Made by a program: the position numbers and the translations under genes. A DNA stretch of 8,035 bases from Spirochaetia bacterium (lineage in GTDB: Bacteria > Spirochaetota > Spirochaetia > Treponematales > Treponemataceae). Shown here piece after piece: positions 1-5,905 of this stretch. The stretch spans positions 1 to 8,035 of the forward strand of contig CAAGIR010000166.1 of NCBI GenBank assembly GCA_900769975.1. The letters run 5' to 3'. Within the stretch, counting starts at the first letter, position 1, and each line of letters starts with the position of its first letter. Below the pieces are notes generated by a model that did no database searches, was not told the DNA's origin, and saw nothing but the letters and a program-made list of their open reading frames with translations.

Positions 1-275
1 TTCTCAATAATTACAAAATGCTTATCCGCTTCATTATCTTTTTTATGACAGGTTACACACAAATCAAAATGATTTTTCTCTCTTTCTACTCTTTCTATTT
101 CAAGTTCATCATTTATAAAGAGTTTTACAATTGGCTGAATGCCTTTGTCATTATGATTTTCCAAAAGCCATCCAAGTATGTTGCTGTGAAACAACTCTTT
201 ATCACCAAGAGAAAGTGTATAAACAAGACTCTGCTTAAGAGAAATTACTGTGTTTTTTAATAAATCAGCCATCAT
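1..275 (-). CDS. PD-(D/E)XK nuclease-superfamily protein, N-terminal 91 residues (runs off the window)
   Basis: The sequence shows an open frame that starts at ATG 275 (a second ATG follows directly) and continues past base 1. A strong ribosome-binding site, AGGAGGT on the minus strand, lies 7-8 nt before the start and overlaps the TAG stop of the upstream SPFH-like gene, so the two genes are almost certainly co-transcribed and translationally coupled. Residues 27-38 read ELFHSNILGWLL, and later come HFDLCV (Asp at 71) and FVIIE (Glu at 91). This order, a LFxSNxLxWLL start, then a D and then an IIE strand, is typical of the PD-(D/E)XK_4-like nuclease family, where the E continues as ExK. The Lys is outside the window, so an intact active site cannot be confirmed. 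Its likely role, by inference, is the nuclease or effector arm of the operon. Confidence 0.7.
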   Translation of the reverse strand, partial: MMADLLKNTVISLKQSLVYTLSLGDKELFHSNILGWLLENHNDKGIQPIVKLFINDELEIERVEREKNHFDLCVTCHKKDNEADKHFVIIE

Positions 276-281
276 TTAGTT

Positions 282-289
282 ACCTCCTA
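282..289 (-). promoter_or_regulatory. Ribosome-binding site overlapping the upstream stop codon
   Basis: On the minus strand the bases read TAGGAGGTA. The TAG is the stop of the SPFH/zinc-ribbon gene and AGGAGGT is a near-perfect Shine-Dalgarno for the nuclease-like gene starting at 275. This couples translation of the last two genes of the operon. Confidence 0.75.
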
Positions 290-2362
290 CACACTGGCTC
301 CACATTCACCGCAGAAGCTGGCTCCTTCTTCCAGCTCTGCACCGCAGGCAGGACAGAGATTTTGAGGCAGGTCTTTGCGGGATGGATTGTTGTTATTTAC
401 AGTCTGCTTTGCGGACGGGGCAAAAATTTTCCCGGCGGCTCCGTAGGCAGCATTTGAAGTTGCGGTAATCACTTTTTCCATTCTGTCCTGATGTTCATTG
501 GCATCTTTTCGGATAGCTTCGATTTCGGCATCTTTACGGGCATTCTGGGCGCTGAACATGTTTTCCATCATCTTCATCATCTGGTTCATGGTTTCGGCCT
601 GCTGTTTCTGCTGGTCTCCCATAAGACGGGTGATTTCGTCCTTGTGTTCTTTCATAAGGGCAATCTGCTCGGCAGAGTTCTGGCTCTTGAACTTTTCGGC
701 AAGGGCGGCAGCGGCTTCCGGTGTGATATCCGGATTTGCGGCCATAATCTGTTCGGCACTCATATTCTGGAACATGCGGCGCATTTCTTCCTGATGCTTT
801 TGCTCCATGTCGGTGAGGGTGATTTCGTGTGCGCGGGCAGCGTTTTCTTCTTCCATTTTGCGCTTATGCTCTGTGTCTTCGCGCTCCTGGCGGATTGCCT
901 GTGCCTGTTTTAAGAGTTCCAGCTGGCTTTCCTGTTCTTCACGGTCAAGCTGTATTTCTGCACGGCGGCGTTCGTCTTCGTAAGCGGTCTGCATACGTTC
1001 GCGCTCTAAGGCGTTCTGAACTCGGCGGTTTCCTGTTTCTATTTCCCACTGCAGCTTCTGCTGGTCAAGCGCGATGTTGTTCTGCAAGGTGAGCATGGCA
1101 AGTGCCTGACCGTCAGTAAGGTTTTTAAGATTTTTTCTCTGTTCGATGTCAGCTTTGAGTGTAGCGATTTCTTCTGCGCGAAGAAGGCCGTTTGCTTCAA
1201 GTTTCGAGAGTGCGGCATTTCCTTCGTCTGCATTCTGTGCTTCGCGGAGTTTTCGCTGCCAGAAAAGCATATCGGAGAACTTTGCCTTTTCGTCGGCAGT
1301 AAGCTCGTTCTGCTCGTCAATTTTATTCATTGCGGCAGTAAAATCAGCCTGGGTCTGGGCGTCGTGCAAAAACTGCTGATTTTTTTCATCGTTCAGGCGG
1401 TTCAAAAAGTCGTTTCTCTTACTAAGCTCTACGAGTTCTTTTTCGCTGATGTAAAGCTCTTCGCGCATGCGGCGAAGCTCGTCAAGTTCTGTATTTGTGG
1501 CTGTAAGGCGGATGATGCGCTCAAGGCTGATGTAAGGATAGATGTCGCTTACGCTTGTTTTGAGCTGGCTCAAAAGCTCTTCGCGCAATTTTGTGTTTGA
1601 AGGAATTTCTTCGGCTTCTACTGTGCTCAATTTTTCTTCAAGAAGGGTGCGGACTGCTGTTTCAAGTGATAAAGAAAGCTTTTCTACGCTTACAAACTTC
1701 TGGTCTAAAAGCTGATTTTTATAGAACTGAATGATATTGCTGATTTTTGCTGTTATGTGGAGGGCAACGTCGCTTCTGAGTGCCTTTGTAGGAATGTCTT
1801 TTTCAACAAAGATAAGAGGGAACTCGCCTTCGCGCATAAGAATGATTGAAAGTGTTGTTGCTGACTGAAGGGCTGCGCGGGACTTTTCGCTGAAGAAGGC
1901 TGCTATGCGCAGGAAAAAGCGTTTTACTCCCTGAACTTCTGTTACTCCCAAATCTTTGAATGGATATTTTCCGGCTCCCAGCTCTCCTGCAAGAACTCCG
2001 TCTGCAAAAAAGACTGCCTTTAAGCCGTCCTGAACTACAAAGCCCTGAACGTTGTTGTAGTGGGCAATGTCGGCCTCATCAATTTTAAGGGCAATCTGAC
2101 CCGGAAGAATGTTCCAGTGGATAAAGCCTGAACTTACTGTAAGGTCATTTTCATCCTGGCCTTTACCTGCCTTTGCCGCTGCCTGTGAATCAGCTGAAAC
2201 CGGAGTACCGCACTTACCGCAGAACTTTTTCCCCGGTGTAATCGGTGAACCGCATTTTGAGCAGACAAGGCCTTTTGCCTCTGTTACTGTCATTGGGTTA
2301 CCACAGTGTCCGCAGAATTTCTTTCCTTCTGGAACTTCATTTCCACATTTTGAACAAATCAT
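287..2362 (-). CDS. Zinc-ribbon / SPFH (band-7)-like / coiled-coil protein, 691 aa
   Basis: Domains in order: zinc ribbon 1 (Cys 3, 6, 17, 20), zinc ribbon 2 (Cys 34, 37, 48, 51), an SPFH/band-7-like region at about 78-290 that opens FIHWNILPGQIALKI and has the typical GKYPF turn, a long charged coiled coil at about 290-540 and 570-635 rich in E/K/Q/R, and a third zinc ribbon at the extreme C-terminus (Cys 670, 673, 684, 687). No signal peptide or membrane helix is visible, so it is probably cytosolic or peripherally membrane-bound. Family knowledge: SPFH proteins build oligomeric scaffolds, and zinc-ribbon/SPFH proteins are often labelled 'virion core protein-like'. I chose ATG 2362, which has GAGAGGA at good spacing; a TTG at 2389 in the same frame would overlap the upstream gene and is less likely. 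It lies 13 nt after the protease gene. Inference: a scaffold or sensor, possibly the protease's partner or substrate. Confidence 0.85.
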   Translation of the reverse strand: MICSKCGNEVPEGKKFCGHCGNPMTVTEAKGLVCSKCGSPITPGKKFCGKCGTPVSADSQAAAKAGKGQDENDLTVSSGFIHWNILPGQIALKIDEADIAHYNNVQGFVVQDGLKAVFFADGVLAGELGAGKYPFKDLGVTEVQGVKRFFLRIAAFFSEKSRAALQSATTLSIILMREGEFPLIFVEKDIPTKALRSDVALHITAKISNIIQFYKNQLLDQKFVSVEKLSLSLETAVRTLLEEKLSTVEAEEIPSNTKLREELLSQLKTSVSDIYPYISLERIIRLTATNTELDELRRMREELYISEKELVELSKRNDFLNRLNDEKNQQFLHDAQTQADFTAAMNKIDEQNELTADEKAKFSDMLFWQRKLREAQNADEGNAALSKLEANGLLRAEEIATLKADIEQRKNLKNLTDGQALAMLTLQNNIALDQQKLQWEIETGNRRVQNALERERMQTAYEDERRRAEIQLDREEQESQLELLKQAQAIRQEREDTEHKRKMEEENAARAHEITLTDMEQKHQEEMRRMFQNMSAEQIMAANPDITPEAAAALAEKFKSQNSAEQIALMKEHKDEITRLMGDQQKQQAETMNQMMKMMENMFSAQNARKDAEIEAIRKDANEHQDRMEKVITATSNAAYGAAGKIFAPSAKQTVNNNNPSRKDLPQNLCPACGAELEEGASFCGECGASV

Positions 2363-2375
2363 ATTTTTTCCTCTC

Positions 2376-3860
2376 TTATTTACTTTCAAGTATATTTTTT
2401 ACCTTTCCGTCTTTTTCAAACTTTACAGTTACCAGCTGGTCGCCGATAAGCCCCTGCTTTTTGAACACGGCTGAATAATCATTATCTTTGGAAGACTTGT
2501 AATACTTTGGTTTGATGCCCTTAAAGTCTTCGTATTTTGAATAAACCATTTCTTCAATTGCAGCTGCAATTTTTTCATTTACTGTTGTAAGTTCCATTTT
2601 TATAGCCCTCCTGATATTTGGAAGCGGAATATGTACTCCTTTTGTAAAACTTTTTGAAGTATCTTTTGAAAAAAGCCCCTTTGAAGCAACCGGTTCTCCT
2701 TTCATTCGCGCACTTGGGTCGCCGTATAGCGAAAATTCTGCCAGCGTTTTTATGCTTTCTTCTGAATCGTCCTGCATAAGGGCTTTTCTTGCCGCGCTAA
2801 GGCTTTCTCCAGCGCTCATGCCTTTTTTAAGGTTTTTAAGATGTTCTTCGGCAATTACGTCGGCGCAGCAGCCCTGCGGACAAGGAGTTCCAAAGGCAAT
2901 GCGGGAAGAGCCAAGAAAAGAAATGCACTTGCCCTTTAGTGCCGAAAGCAGAATTGAGTTTACGCTGCTTCTTCCTTCGTAAAAAGCTCCGTAACAGGCT
3001 TCTACCATCAGAAAATAGGGACTTGTTACATAAGAAAGGGAATTGTGATCCATTGCTGTAGGATATTCGTTTCCAGTCTGACCGTACCAGAATTCCGTTT
3101 TATTACTTCCGTGAAGATTAAAAAGGAAAAGGTTTGTATTTTCTTCTATCAGATTTGTGATGGTTGTATTTTCGCAGGCCGGGGAAGTAAAAACCTGTCT
3201 GTCTGAAATATTTTTGTAAATGTCAGCAGATTCTTCCTGCCAGACCTGGGCACTAAGGGCAAAAGTTTTTGCCTCTTCCAGCTTGCCACAGCCTGCTTCC
3301 AGGTTTTCAAAATATTTTTCCAGGTCTATGCCGTTTTCCGGAAGGCGGCCCACTTTTAGGCAGTTATCAAAATCATATTCCTGTCCGTCAAATGGCGATG
3401 CCGTGTCCAGTGTAGAATAAGGCAGGTCGGAAGAAACGTCTGCATCAGATTCAAAATCACCGGCTTCGTTTTTCCATACAATTGACGGAATTATTTTTGA
3501 AGAGCCAATAATGAAAAGGTATTTTGGATGATTCTTTTCTACAAGGGCTTTTATGATGGCAATGTGCTGGTCTACACTGCCGCAACCTGCTATGCTTTTA
3601 GAAGCGTCGCAAAGCTGGTAGCCGATTCCGCGATTTTGAGCAGTTTCAATAAATTTTTCAAGAATTACTGTAACTTCGTCTTCTGTTTTCTGTAAACTTT
3701 CAGCCAGAAGTGGAAGGTTTGTATATAAAATTCCTTCTTCAATAACAGCTTTACCCGATCTTACAGCAGCAGATTTATTTTCAGTAACTTTTGCACCACA
3801 ATTTTCGCAAAAGAGCACTCCCTCAGAAAGAGAGGCTCCACAGTCTTCACAAAATGCCAT
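2376..3860 (-). CDS. Zinc-ribbon, caspase-clan (gingipain/C25-like) cysteine protease, 494 aa
   Basis: Residues 4-21 form one zinc ribbon (Cys 4, 7, 18, 21), similar to those of the downstream SPFH-like protein. Residues of about 45-385 match the peptidase C25/caspase-clan layout: a KYLFIIGSSKIIP strand (113-125), SDLPYSTLD (144-152), VGRLP (170-174), then LFNLHGS with His 250 and PYFLMVEACYG with Cys 289. These two are the expected catalytic dyad, 39 residues apart, each at the end of a hydrophobic strand. ISFLGSSRIAFG (313-324) and LYGDPSA (378-384) also fit. The C-terminal 95 residues are lysine-rich and unrecognised. There is no signal peptide, unlike secreted gingipains, so it acts inside the cell. 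It is the first gene of the operon. A CHAT-type caspase-like protease is the alternative label; substrate unknown. The ATG at 3860 has no Shine-Dalgarno and sits right after a -10 box, suggesting leaderless translation. Confidence 0.85.
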   Translation of the reverse strand: MAFCEDCGASLSEGVLFCENCGAKVTENKSAAVRSGKAVIEEGILYTNLPLLAESLQKTEDEVTVILEKFIETAQNRGIGYQLCDASKSIAGCGSVDQHIAIIKALVEKNHPKYLFIIGSSKIIPSIVWKNEAGDFESDADVSSDLPYSTLDTASPFDGQEYDFDNCLKVGRLPENGIDLEKYFENLEAGCGKLEEAKTFALSAQVWQEESADIYKNISDRQVFTSPACENTTITNLIEENTNLFLFNLHGSNKTEFWYGQTGNEYPTAMDHNSLSYVTSPYFLMVEACYGAFYEGRSSVNSILLSALKGKCISFLGSSRIAFGTPCPQGCCADVIAEEHLKNLKKGMSAGESLSAARKALMQDDSEESIKTLAEFSLYGDPSARMKGEPVASKGLFSKDTSKSFTKGVHIPLPNIRRAIKMELTTVNEKIAAAIEEMVYSKYEDFKGIKPKYYKSSKDNDYSAVFKKQGLIGDQLVTVKFEKDGKVKNILESK

Positions 3861-3866
3861 ACCATA

Positions 3867-3895
3867 ATTATAACATCAGATTTTTCTGTTGTAAT
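3867..3895 (-). promoter_or_regulatory. Extended -10 promoter of the protease operon, probably leaderless
   Basis: On the minus strand TGT precedes TATAAT (3872-3867), a perfect -10 with an extended TGn. A weaker -35, ATTACA (3895-3890, four of six matches), lies exactly 17 bp upstream. The expected transcription start, about 7 nt past the -10, falls on the A of the ATG at 3860. That leaves essentially no 5' leader and agrees with the lack of a ribosome-binding site. Confidence 0.65.
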
Positions 3896-3950
3896 CAGTG
3901 AAAACTCACTTTATTTAAGTGAGTTAACTCAATGAAGTTTTGCAGGAGGT
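3871..3950. repeat. Leader repeat, copy A (about 80 bp, similar to 7091-7170)
   Basis: This stretch aligns without gaps to 7091-7170 at an offset of 3220 bases. The best part is 3891-3910, where 19 of 20 bases match, and about four fifths of all 80 bases match. Both copies contain a hairpin and, on the minus strand at the left edge, a -10-like box (TATAAT here, TATACT in copy B). Copy B lies immediately upstream of the intact response regulator. Copy A ends with GCAGGAGGTGGGG, a Shine-Dalgarno-like sequence, but no regulator start follows it; the ATPase repeats do. Confidence 0.75.
3903..3925. promoter_or_regulatory. Perfect 9-bp inverted repeat in leader copy A
   Basis: AACTCACTT, a TATTT spacer, then AAGTGAGTT. 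It sits about 8 bp upstream of the -35 of the leftward protease operon and has no adjacent T-tract, so an operator (for example for a LuxR-type regulator) is more likely than a terminator. The same core, ACTCAC/GTGAGT, is paired in copy B. Confidence 0.6.
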
Positions 3951-3965
3951 GGGGAGTGTTGCTAG

Positions 3966-4064
3966 AAATTAACGATATCGGGGGAATTAATACTTGTAAA
4001 ATTAACGAAATTGTGGTTATATGACATTATAAAATTAACGATTTTGGGGTTTTATGACATTTAA
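3966..4064 (+). repeat. Three 33-bp tandem repeats spanning the ATPase start codon
   Basis: The units begin at 3966, 3999 and 4032, each with AAATTAACGA and spaced by exactly 33 bp. Units 2 and 3 also share ATGACATT at the same place; in unit 3 this ATG is the start codon of the ATPase, and in unit 2 it opens a three-codon frame ending in TAA. Unit 1 is more diverged in its second half. The regular spacing suggests duplication of the gene's own start region or an array of protein-binding sites. Confidence 0.85.
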
Positions 4065-5385
4065 GCGCAAAATCTATGACAAATTCCTTGAATGGAAAAA
4101 AAACTCAGATGGCAAAACCGCTTTGCTTGTAGAAGGCGCAAGACGAATTGGCAAATCAACCATTGTTGAGGAATTTGCCAAAAACGAATACGAATCATAT
4201 ATCCTCATTGATTTTACTAAGGCATCGAAAGAAGTCCTTAATCTTTTTGATGACATTTCTGATTTGAATTACATTTTCCTGCGGCTTCAGCTTATCTATC
4301 ATAAAGAACTTCACCAGCGAAAAAGCCTCATCATTTTTGACGAGGTTCAGTTCTGTCCTAAGGCTCGGCAGGCAATAAAGCATCTTGTTGCCGACCATCG
4401 CTATGATTATATGGAAACCGGTTCTCTGATTTCGATTCGAAAAAATGTAAAGGACATCCTTATTCCAAGCGAGGAACGCCAGGTTCAGATGTATCCCATG
4501 GATTTCGAGGAATTTAAATGGGCTTTAGGCGACACCGTTACTATAAAGCTTCTGCGGGAATCTTTTGAAAAATATCAGCCTCTTGGGGATGACTTGAACC
4601 GTAGGATGATGCGCGACTTCAGGCTTTATATGCTTGTTGGCGGAATGCCAAAGGCTGTGAGCACTTACATTGAGACAAATAATATGAGACTTGTTGACGA
4701 AGAAAAACGCGATATTCTTCGGCTTTATGAATCCGATTTTATGAAGATTGACTCAACAGGAAAAGCCGCCATGCTCTTTAAATCTATTCCGTCTCAGCTT
4801 GAAAAAAATGCCTCCCGATATCAGGTTTCTTCGGTTCTGGAAAATCAGCGTAATTCTACAGTTCTTGAGCTTATTTCAGAAATGGAAAGTTCCAAGACCG
4901 TTCTTGTCTCTTATAAATCTGATGACCCGAATGCCGGGCTTACGCGAACAAAGGATTTGGAAAACTTCAAGCTTTTTGTCTGTGATACTGGACTTTTTAC
5001 AACCATGCTATTTATGGACAAAGATTTCACAGAGAACATTATTTATGAAAAGTTGCTCAGCGATAAGCTTTCCGTGAATCTTGGATATCTTTATGAAAAT
5101 GTTGTCGCGCAGATTCTTAAGGCAAACGGAAATTCTCTTTTTTATTACACATTCCTAAATGAGAAATCAAGGCACAATTTTGAAATTGATTTCCTGCTTG
5201 CCAGAAATAACAAGGTTTGCCCCATAGAAATAAAATCTTCGGGCTATAAAACTCACGCTTCACTAGATGCCTTTAGTGAAAAGTATTCATCGAGAATTTT
5301 GAATAAATATCTTGTCTATACAAAGGATTTGGGAAAGGACAAAGATGTTTTCAGTGTTCCTGTTTATATGACGATGTTTCTATAG
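4054..5385 (+). CDS. AAA_14 ATPase with DUF4143 / PD-(D/E)XK-like C-terminal domain, 443 aa
   Basis: The N-terminal P-loop ATPase has Walker A GARRIGKST (28-36), Walker B SLIIFDEVQ (91-99, with the DExQ form of the AAA_14 family) and a TGS sensor (122-124). The middle is the winged-helix-like DUF4143 part (for example RLYMLVGGMPKAVSTY at about 191-206). The C-terminus has EIDFLL (Glu 377, Asp 379) followed by CPIEIKSS (Glu 392, Lys 394), the restriction-endonuclease-like D...ExK signature. Length and order are normal for the family, so the gene looks intact. These ATPases are abundant in archaea and anaerobic bacteria, but their role is unknown; DNA-linked functions and mobility have been suggested. 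The start at 4054 lies within the third 33-bp repeat; only a weak GGGG lies upstream. A regulator fragment follows 14 nt downstream. Confidence 0.92.
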   Translation: MTFKRKIYDKFLEWKKNSDGKTALLVEGARRIGKSTIVEEFAKNEYESYILIDFTKASKEVLNLFDDISDLNYIFLRLQLIYHKELHQRKSLIIFDEVQFCPKARQAIKHLVADHRYDYMETGSLISIRKNVKDILIPSEERQVQMYPMDFEEFKWALGDTVTIKLLRESFEKYQPLGDDLNRRMMRDFRLYMLVGGMPKAVSTYIETNNMRLVDEEKRDILRLYESDFMKIDSTGKAAMLFKSIPSQLEKNASRYQVSSVLENQRNSTVLELISEMESSKTVLVSYKSDDPNAGLTRTKDLENFKLFVCDTGLFTTMLFMDKDFTENIIYEKLLSDKLSVNLGYLYENVVAQILKANGNSLFYYTFLNEKSRHNFEIDFLLARNNKVCPIEIKSSGYKTHASLDAFSEKYSSRILNKYLVYTKDLGKDKDVFSVPVYMTMFL

Positions 5386-5399
5386 GAAGGTTTATGAGG

Positions 5400-5472
5400 A
5401 TGATTGAAATAATCAGTGTAGACGACCACGAAATGATAAGCCTAGGGCTTAAAAGTATATTTTCGGAAACTT
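5400..5472 (+). pseudogene. Truncated response regulator, first 24 codons only
   Basis: The 73 bases from ATG 5400 match 7188-7260, the start of the intact regulator, with six mismatches, four of them clustered in codons 3-4. The protein reads SVDDHEMISLGLK as in the intact copy, including the acidic Asp-Asp pair of the receiver domain. Identity stops abruptly after GAAACTT at 5472. The frame stays open to 5591 but encodes nothing receiver-like, so no phosphoacceptor Asp or HTH is left. AGGAAGG at 5384-5390 would be its ribosome-binding site, which suggests it was once co-transcribed with the ATPase. An ATG at 5394 is also in frame. Confidence 0.88.
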
Positions 5473-5492
5473 GTGTTTTTCATAAAAACTCC
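5473..5492 (-). pseudogene. 5' end of a lost minus-strand cassette gene
   Basis: On the minus strand GGAG (5492-5489), TTTTT and ATG (5483-5481) copy the start region of the 249-aa gene (GGAG, TTTTTT, ATG at 6630). After about four codons (AAA AAC ACA) the frame enters the antisense of the broken regulator and stops soon after. This looks like a gene start retained when the rest of the gene was deleted together with the 3' part of the regulator. It could also be a chance resemblance. Confidence 0.4.
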
Positions 5493-5497
5493 ATTTC

Positions 5498-5513
5498 TGC
5501 CGCTTGCGCGGCA
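5498..5513. repeat. Small hairpin TGCCGC-TTGC-GCGGCA
   Basis: A perfect 6-bp G+C-rich stem with a TTGC loop, upstream (on the minus strand) of the orphan gene start at 5483. It occupies the same relative place as the 8-bp hairpin at 6687-6714 before the 249-aa gene: both stand between the AATAATA motif and the gene start. Confidence 0.5.
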
Positions 5514-5516
5514 TGT

Positions 5517-5551
5517 AATAATATAAAACTCTTCTTACGAAGTTTAGTTTT
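5517..5551 (-). repeat. Shared intergenic motif, copy 1 (hairpin plus AATAATATAAAA); possible terminator of the ParB-like gene
   Basis: It reads AATAATATAAAA, then CTCTTC, TTA, CGAAG, TTTAGTTTT. On the minus strand the stem CTTC/GAAG, extended by AAAACT/AGTTTT across a 3-nt bulge, is followed by TTTTATATTATT, so it could end transcription of the ParB-like gene. The same AATAATA, CGAA and AGTTTT blocks recur at 7027-7063 and, less clearly, at 6722-6747. Confidence 0.5.
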
Positions 5552-5587
5552 CATTTGTATCAGCAAATTTAGTTCCACTGCTGCGGA

Positions 5588-5905
5588 TTAGCAAGACACT
5601 TTCTGCCATACAAGCACCCGAAGCTCTACGGACTGCCCCGAACGCACTATTGCCGAAAGCCTGTGCTGTCCGTTCCAGAGTCGCCCCGTGTCCAGCACTT
5701 CTACCGGCGGGCTTTTCTTCCACTCGCCCCGCCGGATTTTGTCGCACAGCTCCTCGATGCGCTCCTCCCGGATTGCCCTGTTGTGCGGGTTGTTGCCCAG
5801 CCACCGCGCCGCCATTTCGGGCGTTACAATGACGACCTTGCACGAAGAGCGTATGAGACGGAAACGCGGCTTTGTCGCTCTTACAGCCCCAGCTTTGCTT
5901 TCCAT
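5588..5905 (-). CDS. ParB/Srx-like small protein with NGQHRL motif, 105 aa
   Basis: Residues 25-95 carry the pattern VIVTPEMAARWL, then NPHNRAIREERIEELCDKI, GEWKKSPPVEVLD and GRLWNGQHRLSAIVRSG. Short ParB-like (ParBc/DGQHR-related) proteins of phages and mobile elements show this order: a first strand, NR, a helix, GEW, and [D/N]GQHRL. The Asn-Gly-Gln-His-Arg core is at 78-82. The family domain binds nucleotide or DNA, but this protein lacks a helix-turn-helix, so it is not a partition protein. The start codon overlaps the end of the 249-aa gene by 25 nt, with no separate ribosome-binding site, so translation is probably coupled. The DNA is clearly richer in G+C than the adjacent genes, which suggests a separate origin. 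Confidence 0.78.
   Translation of the reverse strand: MESKAGAVRATKPRFRLIRSSCKVVIVTPEMAARWLGNNPHNRAIREERIEELCDKIRRGEWKKSPPVEVLDTGRLWNGQHRLSAIVRSGQSVELRVLVWQKVSC

Noticed and set aside
18..260. 80-aa plus-strand open frame at the left edge
   Set aside because: It is antisense to the nuclease-like gene, has no ribosome-binding site and reads as low-complexity hydrophobic residues.
2363..2389. Longer start of the SPFH/zinc-ribbon gene at a TTG (2389), adding nine residues
   Set aside because: It would be a rare start codon that overlaps the end of the protease gene; ATG 2362 has a well-spaced GAGAGGA and places the first zinc-ribbon Cys at residue 3, as usual.
3903..3925. Rho-independent terminator at the leader hairpin
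   Set aside because: No T-tract follows on either strand, the stem is not G+C-rich, and no gene ends there; its place beside a promoter fits an operator better.
3966..4064. CRISPR array
   Set aside because: Only three units, directly tandem with similarity across the whole 33 bp rather than repeat-spacer alternation, and the last unit includes a start codon; there are no cas genes.
5473..5591. Continuation of the truncated regulator frame to 5591 as part of a 65-aa protein
   Set aside because: Similarity to the intact regulator ends at 5472, and the remaining residues show no receiver features, so the tail is accidental reading through intergenic DNA.
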